The notes under the pieces are model-generated. The model did no database searches, was not told the DNA's origin, and was given only the letters and a program-made list of their open reading frames with translations. From positions 124,001 through 188,000 of the forward strand of contig NW_025936235.1 in assembly GCF_000764305.2 (NCBI RefSeq): a stretch of 64,000 nucleotides of DNA, read 5' to 3'. The DNA is from Hyalella azteca. Lineage: Eukaryota; Arthropoda; Malacostraca; Amphipoda; Hyalellidae. Position numbers and translations under genes: made by a program. Of this stretch, positions 20,640-31,836 are shown piece after piece (the stretch's first letter is position 1; the number at the start of each line of letters is the position of its first letter).

Positions 20640-23600
20640 GCGACTAAAGTTGGTCATTAAACAGGAGTTTCAAGGGAGCCGTACGTTATGGGATGCCTGC
20701 CTACAGTCTTATCTTGATGATCTGTTAAACGATGCAAAGAAGCGCGGTGATGGCTGCGTTTGAGCTATGAAGTCCGGTAATAGACGGCTATACCGAGACT
20801 CTATGAGCTGCATTCAACTGCAGGCCACGGCCTAAATCAAGGGTTGCAGTGTTGCATTCATAAGCCAATTGAGTAAAACATTCATGCTTGGCTGATGCTG
20901 TAGAGGAAGTCTTCGTATGAATTTAAACCCGGTTTAATGAGAAAATCAAATTTAATTTAAAGCGGATTGTATGTTTTGACTCGAATTAATATTGAATTTG
21001 GAACCTACACCTGAGCAGATCTATTCTTAGCGTATAGAACGAAAAATGGCTCATCTATCGCCGCGAAAAAAATTTCCAAAATTATCCCGGTGTTTCAGAT
21101 TTATTCAACTCGGTTGTTCATCGTCTCTTGGTGAGTTATTCTTAATTGAAAATGCCTCGTTACGTTAGTTCCTTATCTAAATTCCATCATCGCATGAATA
21201 TTGAACGCCCCTACTCAATCTGAATTAGCATTTTTATTTAATACAATTACATGTGAAACATGCTATTGGAATTCATTTATGAAGAACAGACGACCGATCA
21301 TCGACCATCTATAGTATATCAGAAAATACGCGCTCGATTTTTATTATACGCAAGTTGTCTTCATGCGTTCAACTGCTCAAATAATTCAATATTGCACGGA
21401 TTAAATCACGCTGAGTTGTGGCTAATGCTTGGTATTATAGGGAACTCCATATTAAATTATCATTGCCGGCGATGACAAGTCAATCAAATTTTATTTTTTT
21501 ATTCTTCTCCGAACTGATTAATTGCATGGGCGCTTGAATGGCATTAGGAAAAGATTTGGGATTTTTCGCTCGTGGGTTTCGCACAGGTACACAGACCTGT
21601 GCGAAATGATAGTTTCATACTAGCTAATTCAAACTTATACTAGCTTCTAACAATTAAATTTCAAACATCTACTTTTTAGCAGTTCCTTTGACTAACAAAA
21701 ATCAACGTAAGGTCTTAACGATGTTTTCGTGGAACAACTATAATTTTTAGGCATTTTCTCAGCGACTCAAAAATCTATTCAGAAACGGTATATCTATAAT
21801 CGAACGCAATAAACTTAAAATATCCAGAGCAGTGCGTTGATATGCCAGAGAGTCTTATTTATTATTGATATAAATATTATTATTATTTATTATTATTTAT
21901 TTAAATATTATTGATTCATATAATTTGTGTGGAATGAGCTACGGTATATTAAGACCTTCTGCAGAGTTCTGCTCTTGTACGAAAAACATCGAATTGCCTG
22001 GACTTAAAAACTTCATGTTTATATAAGGGAATTAATGCGTCACCTTTGTTGCGAGTGCGAATTACCTTTTTCTCTAAATCACTAGCGAATTTATTTGGTT
22101 AAGAGTTTTACTTAGCTGTTATATATAGAAATATTAAGATTATAACTTTTTCTTAGCTTTTATATATGCAATTATATATAAAGCGATTGAATAATTTCTT
22201 ATCATTATTTCTGGATGTTACGATTCAATTTATATTGACGGTTTCTAGTATAGCAATTAATTAATTGTACGCTTTTTCGTTCACCATTAAAAATTCATTG
22301 ATGGATTTTAGATGGAAATTGATATAAATCCATTGAAATCCCTCACCTTTGATCATTGGTAACTATATGTCTCGATAAATAAAAGACCCACCTAATGTTT
22401 TTTTTTTTCAACAAATTTTATTTATTATTTTTCGACAAATTTTTTATCACAAGAATTAAATCTCAGATTTTCAACATAATTAACCATCTGTTTTATTAGT
22501 GGCCCCGACAACAACACATTATTAAATGTTGCACATTAATTTCACTAAAACAATTTAACCGAGTATTAATATAGTGTTTAGTTTTTGTTCTAGACAATCA
22601 TTTTCTGCCAGTCAAAAATGCGAACGCTCCATGATGATCAAATATTTATTGATTCAATTTTGCCACACCTTTGAGTCTTTATCCCTCATTGCTCGTTGCT
22701 TGTTAAACTTGCGATGTAGAAAAGTTTACCAGCACCTAAGAGTGCCCGTATCCCAGCGCACAGTTGCTTGTTCACCATCGATAATGACATAAATCATCAA
22801 CGATAATTTCAAATTAATCCTCGGGATAACGAATTGCGTTCAATGACAGCCTCGGTGCAGATTTTAATTGCAACTCGGTCACGTTCCAACCATTACTGAA
22901 GGGAGAATGTGCATTCAAAATTATGACTTCTATTTATGCCAGCTGAAGCTTCGAAGTTGTGCTCTAAGACTTCTTATGAGCTTCACTTAAGTGTGCCGCA
23001 ATATTTATTCGGTATAGCGTTAATTAAACGACATAGTATTTTAGTGTTCAAAATATTTGCATACCTTGGTGTAGCATTAACTTTAAATTTATTTTACTCT
23101 TTTTCGTGAGCAGCAGCAAAAAGAACAAGCTCTTTTGAAGCCCTGGGATGTCGCTCAATTTTCGATCTGCCATGCATATAGGCAATGTGCACTGAAAAAT
23201 TCAGTGGACGTAGACGGACTTCATTCGACATTAAATTTCTTCAAATCAAAGTTACTTCATGTCTCATTATTTTTATGCAAATTTTATATTGCTGAAGTAT
23301 ACATAATATACAAATTGTTTCCGTACCATTTAAAAGCATGGGCGCAATAGTCATGGACAGTATACACGTTTCTTCATCGCTGGCTGTTTCTTCGACATCT
23401 TGACTACAACCATTGATCAATAAGCCCCTTGAGTCCGTACGTACGTTGTAAGCACTGACTACGTCTGCTGTTACACGCACTAACAATAAAACTGCCTAAT
23501 TGAAGATTTATTCCTGCTTCCTTGGCATTCACAACAAGGGATGGAGTTTTTGCCGCTCCACGCAAATCAGATAAACATACTCGTATACATCGTCGGAGTT

Positions 23601-24863
23601 AGACGCTCCGGGAAATTACAAGGCAAACAGTGATCGATTGCCGAATATTTACCGCTAACTAGGCCTTCGATGTTGCCTTTTCTAATACGAGGGCTGATAG
23701 GAATATCGCCAGGCTCAAGCACTTCACTATAGGTTATAATCATAACACTTCAAAGCTAATCGCTCATAAAATCCTAAACACATCTGAATGAAAACGCTAC
23801 CTTCAAGTTGTGTAACCTGGGCTGCTAAATGCTGTTTATTGGAGTGAGCCTCCTGCTGACTTCAAGACTATGACTAAAATTTGCTTCTTGTTCATTCATT
23901 CAATAGGGAACCAGGCACCTTAATTAAATTGAGATGGTGCGTGATGAAGAGCAATTAAAATACTCCAACACATTCCAAGTTTTGATATACAGGTAATTTA
24001 GCTTATATTGTATTCATTTGATGGTTTGATATGGTGTTTTCTATCGACTTTTTCGACAAGGAGGAGATTTCAATTCGTCAAGTCTATTAAGGAGATTTCA
24101 ATTCTATCAAGTCAAGTCTATCAATATTTATTGCAAATGAGATTATGATATTAGCAATGTACGTGATTGGTCACTCACTTCTTGTTATGTGATTATCTCA
24201 CGACCATACCCGAGTAATTTAAAATTCCTTTATAAACAATGAACGAATTGCTTGAAATTTTAGCATTTTGTTCTGTGAATCATATTTATGTATGAGCATT
24301 AATTTCGTTTTTGTATAAGCATTATTTATGTATAAGTATCGATTTCTATATAATTCTAAATATTCCGCGACATTACATTAGATTGCTTCACAAAAGTTGC
24401 ATATTTTGTCCAAATAAACAACGAATTACGTACAACAAGTTACGCTGACTTAATTTCATTAGCAGTCTCTGTAGTTTCACAGCGACTGTAAATTTAAAAT
24501 ATTTTCTATTTACAAATTTCAATTGGTAAGCTATCTACATGCGTGTTACTTTTTGTGAAATTAACTGCATATAACATGTACAGCAGATCCTCTTCTTAAC
24601 ATATAATGCCATGAATAACACTGGATAGCAAATCCCCGTCTAAGGTTTACCAGTGCTCAATATTTTCCTTATAGTTTGACTTACAAACGCCAAGTTTCAT
24701 GAAGAAAAATGCGAGCGTCTCAATCATAGATGATGGACGCAGAACTGCGCGTGTGTCGTGATCAAAAATGAAGCAGACCGCCTTCATCTCTGCCTCTAAT
24801 CATTGAAACAAACATTCCTGATAGTCTTAAAGGTTTTTAAGCGATCGGTGAGTAATTTAGAGG
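20640..24863. other. Gene-free stretch
   Basis: No gene is supported. It contains a perfect hairpin at 21577-21606, an A+T simple repeat of TTATTATTTATT type at about 21860-21905, and a small direct duplication of GGAGATTTCAATTC at about 24060-24110. Confidence 0.55.
21577..21606. repeat. Perfect 12-bp inverted repeat
   Basis: TTTCGCACAGGT (21577-21588) and ACCTGTGCGAAA (21595-21606) are exact complements with a six-base loop. There is no U-tract or gene context, so a terminator reading is not justified. Confidence 0.85.
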
Positions 24864-25130
24864 CTACGATGCTTTCAAGATAAGCTCTTGAAGTGTTGGC
24901 TCCATCATAATCCTACTATTACTCGGCGAGACTGAGTATCTCGGCGTGACTGCTTCATCACCGCCCCAAGTGCACGGCAGCGGTCCATGCATTGCACCAG
25001 AGCGCCCCACGCTGGCCGTGTCTTGTATTTCGTTACTAGATATTTGAACACCATACGCTACATTAGCCGCTACAATGGCCAAAATTATTGGAAATCTCGA
25101 AATATTTATTGTTCTGCTATTGGGATTTAC
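24864..25130 (-). CDS. Exon-like frame with a signal-peptide-like hydrophobic segment
   Basis: On the minus strand a frame is open from 25130 to the stop at 24864-24866 (about 88 codons). Its first third holds FPIILAIVAANVAYG, which reads like the hydrophobic core and cleavage region of a signal peptide. A Ser/Gly-rich part with PLPCTWGG and a C-terminus QELILKAS follow. The middle (about 24955-25020) is clearly GC-richer than its flanks. No ATG precedes the hydrophobic part, so an upstream exon would be needed, and I see no convincing acceptor. The product is not recognised; chance remains quite possible. Confidence 0.25.
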   Translation of the reverse strand, partial: VNPNSRTINISRFPIILAIVAANVAYGVQISSNEIQDTASVGRSGAMHGPLPCTWGGDEAVTPRYSVSPSNSRIMMEPTLQELILKAS

Positions 25131-25219
25131 TCAGAAACATTTAATGATAATAAAACATTTTCAAAACATATCAATGCAACTTTATTGCAATTAACCTAAC
25201 CGAACTAGTACGGGTTAGA
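25131..25219. other. Short spacer
   Basis: A+T-rich DNA before the foldback element; nothing seen. Confidence 0.5.
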
Positions 25220-25435
25220 TACAGTAAATAAAAGTTACAGGTATTTTTATGTTTTTCCTTCCCTACATGGATGTCTACTTTAATCAACCAATCTCAAAAA
25301 TTATCCACATATACATATAAAAATTAGTCTTTTATTTGTATATATAAGTATGTGGATTCTTTTTGAGATTGGTAGATTAAAGTAGACATCCTTGTAGGGA
25401 AGGTGAAAGATAAAAATAACTGTGTAAAATACGTA
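25220..25435. mobile_element. Foldback element of about 210 bp
   Basis: The two halves are near-perfect reverse complements around an axis at about 25328. Matching segments include CTTCCCTACA..GGATGTCTAC, TTTAATC.ACCAATCTCAAA and ATCCACATA on both arms. The arms differ by scattered substitutions, so the palindrome is old enough to have diverged. TTACAGGTATTTTT on the left (about 25235) has a second inverse copy at about 25459-25472, suggesting nesting. The form is typical of a long-inverted-repeat MITE; no target-site duplication is clear. Confidence 0.8.
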
Positions 25436-25654
25436 ACTAAGCAAACTGAAGCATGAAAAAATACCTGTAAGTGGTAACTGGTAACAACCTAACAAGTAAC
25501 AACTAACATGTTGACACTATAGTAACAGGCTGGGGTTGACAACATTACACCGAAATCTTTCGTACAGTTTTATTCTGTAATTTATATTATGTATGTATCA
25601 TGCTGGTTTTTAAATATTATTCAATACTATTAAGTAAAATCTAAAGGCTTCATC
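25436..25654. other. Spacer between the foldback and the hAT-like terminus
   Basis: A+T-rich DNA without a gene. CAGGCTGGGGTTGAC at about 25526 vaguely resembles the right-hand terminus at 25813, but it lacks a matching target-site duplication, so I do not call it the left end. Confidence 0.4.
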
Positions 25655-25813
25655 TATAAATGTAGCTGTAGCGCCGTAGCGGCAAAACCTCGTATCGCTA
25701 CTTAAATATGTAGCGGGCGCTACCGCTACATTGCTTTAAATGTAGCGCCGCTACCGCTCCCGCTTCTGAAAATGTAGCGGCCGCTACATGTAGCGATCTA
25801 CTGCCCACCTCTG
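25655..25813. mobile_element. hAT-like transposon terminus with GTAGCGG subterminal repeats
   Basis: On the minus strand the piece begins CAGAGGTGGGCAGTAGATC at 25813, matching the CAGRGGTGGGC type of hAT terminal inverted repeat. The next 150 bases are packed with GTAGCGG/CCGCTAC motifs in both orientations, as seen in hAT subterminal regions that bind transposase. The partner terminus is not found, so this is a fragment or a very diverged element. The 23-bp satellite starts immediately beyond the terminus. Assignment is by motif resemblance. Confidence 0.5.
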
Positions 25814-26450
25814 GGTACATGTGGTGCATGCCATGTTGTCAATGGGTGCATGCCATATTGTCAATGTGGTACATGTGGTACATGCCATGTTGGCAATGTG
25901 GTCAATTTGGTCAATGCCTTAATTGATACCAATGTGGTCAATGCCTTGATGTCAATGTAGTAAATTCATTGATGTCAATGTGGTCATTGCCTTGATGCTA
26001 ATGTGGTAAATGCCTTGGTGCCAATGTGGTCAATGCTTTGATGTCAATGTGATCAATGCCTTGATGTCAATGTGATCAATGCTTTGATGTCAATGTGATA
26101 AATGCCTTGTTGTCACTGCGGTCAGGGCCTTGATGTAAATGTGGTCAATGCCTTGATGTCAATGTGATAAATGCCTTGATGTAAATGTGGTCAATGCCTT
26201 GATGTCAATGTGATCAATGCCTTGTTGTCACTGCGGTCAATGCCTTGTTGTCACTGCGGTCAATGCCTTGATGTCAATGTGGTCAATGCCTTGATGTCAA
26301 TGTGGTCAATGCCTTGATGTAAATGTGATCAATGCCTTGTTATCACTGCGGTCTATGCCTTGATGTCAATGTGGTCAATGCCTTGATGTCAATGTGGTCA
26401 ATGCCTTGATGTAAATGTGGTCAATGATGCCTTGCTGCCAATGTGGTCAG
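25814..26450 (+). repeat. 23-bp satellite, about 27 copies
   Basis: The unit is about 23 bp (GTCAATGCCTTGATGTCAA plus TGTG) and runs for over 600 bases, the longest array in the window. The left edge is degenerate, with CATGCCATGTTG-like variants, and the centre is more uniform. Higher-order variants with TGTTGTCACTGCG recur. Array edges that are more diverged than the middle fit unequal crossing-over. Confidence 0.93.
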
Positions 26451-27563
26451 GAGAATTCTAGGACAAGGGTTCAAACTATCGTGAAGAGTCATTCAAACTG
26501 CACCAATTAATCACATAACTGCATGCGTTGGTTTCGTACATGGTTAATTACTTGAGTTGCATACATTAAAAGATGCGCCGTTTAATCTTCCGACATGCAT
26601 GCAGTTTTGATCTCACCGAGTATAAAGACGTTAAAGCATCCAACTGAAAATTCATGCTGTATCTCTTGTGGCTGAATGGAATGTTCATAACCAATTATTA
26701 AATATATTTGAATAACATGTGAGCTCGACAGGATAAAGTGATACATTTCGTAAGTTAAATGTTTACGTATTTCCCGTTACGTGTATCCCGAGCGTGATCG
26801 CATAGAATGTAGCACGATCTACAGCCGTGGCTGGAATGCATTCGATATTTTTTGGCATGCTTGAACTCAATTGAATGAAATAACTTAGGAGTATATTATT
26901 CAAGAGCCGTTCATGAGAAACTTATTTCAAGAATGTTCATAAGGGAAGATTTTATTAACATTTTCCGACAACCAAATGCAAGTTCACGCTTTTTTATTCA
27001 AATTTTCACCATTTGAGTTTCCAATGAAACTAGAACCCTAAACTAATCTCTCCAGTGCAAGGCACTGCGAACTCCACTCTAAGCCCTTATATACGTGAAA
27101 AATTATTAGACTTTGGAAAAAGTTCAACAGTTGAACATGAGTTGCACTCTACTAACCAATAACATAATAACCATTATAAATTGTATTCGTTTCGATGAGT
27201 TTTGAACGCGCGACATTTCTGTAATATTTTATTAAAATCAGTTTCTGCACAACAAATAAACAATAGTTGAATACGGGCTCAGAAAAATTTCATTGCGTAC
27301 GAGGTAAAGAAGCAAAATACTTCATTTCGAACACGAACACAAAGCTAGACTTGAAATCATGTATTATATTCATACGATGATTCCTGACTGAAACACGTGC
27401 CAAAAATGTTCTTCAAACAGATTTGTCGAGAACAAGCATCTAACTAAATAACCTAAATAGGTTAAATCGACAATAACTCAATTGCGTATGACACACACGC
27501 AAGAACTAAGCATAGGATTTATTTATTTAACAAAATGAATTCTAAAATACTATAAATTTTAAT
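26451..27563. other. Gene-free stretch
   Basis: No gene is supported. TTTATTTATT at 27518-27527 reads AATAAA on the minus strand and is placed as a polyadenylation signal for the candidate exon that ends at 27564. Confidence 0.5.
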
Positions 27564-27881
27564 TCAACAACCATAACTGCTCAACGCCCCGCCCAGTCGA
27601 AATATTCGTGTGGTAGCACTCAATTGTTGCCCAGAAAGCTCTTCTATATAATTTCTATAAATCAGTTCAAGATTGTCGACGATGTACGAGTTTGTGCACA
27701 GCATCGTAATTATACTCGGAAACAATATTTCTTTGTAATCGTTTGCAGCAAACTTACGCATTAAATTCAGTAGCGCACCTTTCAAGGGGTGCAGGTAACA
27801 ATAGACAGGACCATTCGTAGAGTAGATTCTAGGTTCCCTTAAAATTGCCGCCAAATGCGCCAGCGAATAAAGTTGATTTGA
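27564..27881 (-). CDS. Candidate terminal exon with polyadenylation signals
   Basis: On the minus strand a frame is open from 27881 to the TGA at 27564-27566, about 105 codons. Its translation has balanced composition, with helical stretches such as KGALLNLMRKFAANDYKEIL and IVDNLELIYRNYIEEL and a C-terminus SSYGC. Two overlapping AATAAA signals (27518-27527, minus strand) lie about 40-45 bases past the stop, good spacing for a 3' end. No ATG starts the frame. A possible acceptor CCTAG precedes 27828 but has a poor pyrimidine tract. I do not recognise the product. Confidence 0.3.
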   Translation of the reverse strand, partial: SNQLYSLAHLAAILREPRIYSTNGPVYCYLHPLKGALLNLMRKFAANDYKEILFPSIITMLCTNSYIVDNLELIYRNYIEELSGQQLSATTRIFRLGGALSSYGC

Positions 27882-27899
27882 TCACAAGTAATGACAGCA

Positions 27900-30800
27900 T
27901 CAGTGGCAGAACGCATTGCTGGCGATTGTCTAACCTATTATATATTGATTCTATCTCGCTACAATAATTATTAATACTATAAAAAGTTCTTGTGGCTACA
28001 AAAGCAAACTACATCTCCGTGGGCATTAGTGCAACACAACTATGCTGAAAATTCACTTCAAAGCCACCGAAAGATTATTTAGAGCCATGATCTTCAAATG
28101 GTCTCATGGGAAGCTAAAAACAGCGGCTATCGTCCATGATGGAGAGCTACTTCAAGGCTCTAGCTGCCAGCCGGTCAGGAAGAGGTCCCTCTGTCCATAG
28201 TCATTTAATTGTGCTATGAAATTGAGTAAACTTTTAATAATTTGAAGTGGACCATTTAAAAATTTTGACCTCTCACTTGAAAATACAAACATTAGTTTGA
28301 TTAAATAGTTTTTCACAATGAAAGTTTCTTCGTGGCAGTAAAATCGAAATAATAAAGACAAATTTTGGGCAATGTTCGACAGTGTAAAAGTATTATGTTT
28401 TGCAGTTCAATTAACAAAATTTCAAGGCAGAAATATGGAAACAATTTTAGCCAAATTTACTCACTCGAACTTTAATTTAATATTCGAGACTTTAATGTAT
28501 GGGAAAGTTGGCGACAATAAAGGTAATCATAATATCATCTTAATCATAATAAATTTATTCTCATAGTCCACATTATTATCAACAAACCAGCAAAAAATGC
28601 AATCGCTTATACGGCAGCCAGGCTATCTTTCTAAACGCTCACGCTAACCACCAAAGTTTTGGCTTTATAGGTGTTCTCAGGAGTTGGATTACAGCCCAGG
28701 TATTGACGGTTATCTCTAGATTACAGTGGGCAATTTAAATTAAGGCTAAAAAGTGTGTTATGAGCGTGCCTAGTGTATCCTGATATGGGTGTAGGCTGGT
28801 AGTCGTGAGTCCTCCATCAGTATAAAGTGGGCCCACATCGCTCAATGAGGCATATCGGAAGCACCACACTTAGGACACAATTGCCGCATTAACCTGAGGC
28901 TCAAACCTGACATTAGAATGGCAAGGCAGCAACGTGAACGCCAGAACTGCCGCTAAAAATTCATGCTGAAGACGCCCGTGCAAAACTAAGGTGGTCCTAA
29001 AGTGTAGGCTTGCTAGGCCTCGCCCCTTGATGTCTTCATGTCTGAGCACATATGGCACCTTCCTACAGTATTAACATAAAGCAATTATTATGTCTCGCAT
29101 GTTCACAAGTTATTCATTTGCTTTAACTTTGCAAATGTTACAAACCCCGTTATTGATAAAACCCCGCTTGAGAAAAGTTTTAACTATCAATTTATAAAAC
29201 CCGAGCATGTAAATTCTCAGAAGCACTAAAAACTTTTTAAAACTTCACTTCCAATTTAAACTTTCCTATAATAAGAGACAGCTGCTCTATATGACCCAAT
29301 ACTCGATTATTGAGTGGATTCTAACGACATATGTGTTATAGGGCACATTAAGTCGGACATTAAGGAATTCTAAAAGTGAGGAATTGTTAATTCTGACCAG
29401 GAGAAACCAATGAAGTCAAGCTCGCTTGTTGTTTGCAGCAATTTTCCTCTTACAGAGATGTAGGTCAACACAGGATCAGCTTAACGTGAGTTTTTGAAGA
29501 TGTTATCAGGGATGTAGAACAACTTTCTCTTTGTTCATGTCTAACTTGTGGACATGGTTGAGCACCTATAACATGAAAATTTACAATGTCATTTGACTTG
29601 TCAAGCCTGGGAAATATGATTCTTATCAAATATTTTCTCAATAATTTGTAATTCGATTTTATAGTCAATCGGTGTTATGTGGGAAATATTTCAAATAATC
29701 AGATTATCCTAAAATCTTTGAGTCATCATCGAGCAACTCTTAGAACTTGGAAAATATATTGTACCTCAATTCCATTCCAACATGTCATCCGTCTTACTGA
29801 ATTAGTATTTAAATCGTCAAGCAGTTGCAGTAATCCCTCGATACATCGCACTTCACCTAACGCGACATTAATTCACCGCGGGTTTCCAAGAAATATGAAT
29901 GAGAAGAATCATTCCTGGATCGTGGCCAGGTTTCTATAAAGGAAGTCGAACGGCAGATTTGAACAGGTCGCGGAACTCGATCGGCAGTATGAGTGTGGAA
30001 GGAGTCTGTGAATACTTAAAAAAAAATGTCCTGCTATCCCAGACATTTTCCTGAAATGTCCGTGTATTTCTTACTGCCAAATTTGTGCGCCTGATCGGAT
30101 AAGACTATGCAATGATATTAGTCTGGGAATAAGGATATTTTGACTCCAAAACATCATCCGATTCAAACTAATGAAACGAAAGTTGTAGGTTGATTAAGTA
30201 ACGAAAGTTGTAGATTTAAATTATTAATAATATCAAAATTAATATTGATTACTGGAATGAATTTTCGCACATTGTGCGAGACCTCAAGCAAGAGCATCAA
30301 CACAAATCTCAATGTTGACTCTAATATAGAGTACTAGAAATTTATTAAATTAATTTAGAACTTTTAGGTGTAGGGTTAGAATACATGTTAATGTGTGAGG
30401 CAAAAAAACTTTTTTAAACAAAAAAGTTGTAGCGTTTCAACCGAGTTATGCACATCAAATAATCAATACGAGTTATATATTATAAAAGCGTACGTGCATT
30501 TGACCAAATGAGTACTTAAGAGTACTTAATGCAGGAGAAAGTTCTATAAATGAGCTAATTTTCAACCTCAGGGAATGATATGAACAATCTATTAAAACGA
30601 TTCACTAAATTTTCATCTCGTTTAAGAATATTCTTGACAAGAATCGAAAGATTTTTTGGTTTGACTTCCACAAGTTAACTTTTTAAGGAATCAACAAGAA
30701 AAACTTATAAAATGTAAACTAAAAGGCGAAATAAGACTGAACTGCTCAAACTCAGGGTCGTTTGAACATGGAGTTTAAAAAAACATAAAATTAAGGGAGA

Positions 30801-31677
30801 TAACTCAAATAGATAATACGAATTTCAAGTTAAAGTTAAAGTTATATCTTACCTTCAATATCTAGATGCATAATTTACTTATAGATAGTCTTGAAAGCAT
30901 CGTCTCGCGCCACACTACACAGACATGAAGAGCAATATACGCGGGAATCTCGAGTTTGTTTGAGTGAACACAGCGCCAGACTTCCACACAGACAGACTTC
31001 CTATCAGAGACTTAGTCTCTTTGAGCTCGAAATAATGAGGACACAGAGAGATCCAGACACCAGATTCTTGCTGCTGTTCATGTAGTAACAGTGCAGGTTA
31101 TTCCTACATCAACAAACATATTTACTAATTACGTAACCATTGTTTAAGACTAGAAACTTGTCTATGTTTGGCATCTACACTCTGTTACACACACACATGC
31201 TTGGCTTGTCGGTCTATGTTGAAAAGTTGACATCGAGCGTCAGCGGATAATGTGTTCATGGAACATCCCCTGAGCTGGAGCTTCAATAATTGCTCTATGG
31301 TTTAGCCTTCCATCGTTCGTAATGTTCTCACCGCGATTTATTTTGCAATTTTGTAATTGAATTAAAGAGTTGTTTATCAAATTAATACACAATTTTGTTT
31401 ATAGGCCTTATCTCTAACTTGTACCAGTATTTTCCGTTAGAGAAAAATCCTGTTTCCAGAGCCATTTTAAAACTTGCAATTATGATGGTCGTTGGAGTAA
31501 CGTGTGTTAATTAGTTTATCTGTGACATTCAATTTGTGTGTTGTGATGTTTATGAATTTTGCGTAATTAGATAGATAGTAATAACTACGGTTGAGTACCA
31601 TTACCTCGCACTAATTATTCACGATTATGACCTTTCGATTACAGAACATAGTTGTCAGTTGTTACAATCACTTAGTT
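27900..31677. other. Gene-free stretch
   Basis: No gene is supported. Opposite-strand frames at about 28152-28430 (-) and 28372-28566 (+) look moderately protein-like but lack start, splice and motif evidence and compete with each other. A direct repeat of ACGAAAGTTGTAG occurs at about 30175 and 30202. Confidence 0.5.
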
Positions 31678-31836
31678 CAGTGAGTGCCATTTGCTATTTC
31701 TTAGCGCATTTTCTCACGAATGGAAAAAAGCCCTATATTGTGCTCGTTATGTCCGTCCGTCTGTCTGTCTGTCTGTCTGTCCGTCCGTGACTTCACGTTT
31801 TCGTCGACGAGAAAATGCGCTCTCTGTCACTCACTG
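31678..31836. mobile_element. Inverted-repeat element with a (GTCY)n microsatellite core
   Basis: Both ends carry CAGTGAGTG followed inward by GCGCATTTTCTC: left at 31678 and 31704-31715, inverse right at 31809-31820 and 31828-31836. Between them lies a GTCC/GTCT tetranucleotide run (31751-31788). The left arm has about ten extra bases between the two conserved blocks. The layout fits a MITE that carries a microsatellite. The right end runs into the 16-bp palindrome ACTCACTGCAGTGAGT, so a target-site duplication cannot be read. Confidence 0.6.
31751..31788 (+). repeat. (GTCY)n microsatellite
   Basis: Nine to ten GTCC/GTCT units in a row, with GTCC units at both ends and GTCT units in the middle. 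Confidence 0.95.

Noticed and set aside
21577..21606. Hairpin as a transcription terminator
   Set aside because: Intrinsic terminators are a bacterial feature; there is no U-tract and no adjacent gene.
25814..26450. CRISPR-like periodic array
   Set aside because: Units are contiguous and degenerate with no unique spacers between constant repeats; it is a satellite in a eukaryotic genome.
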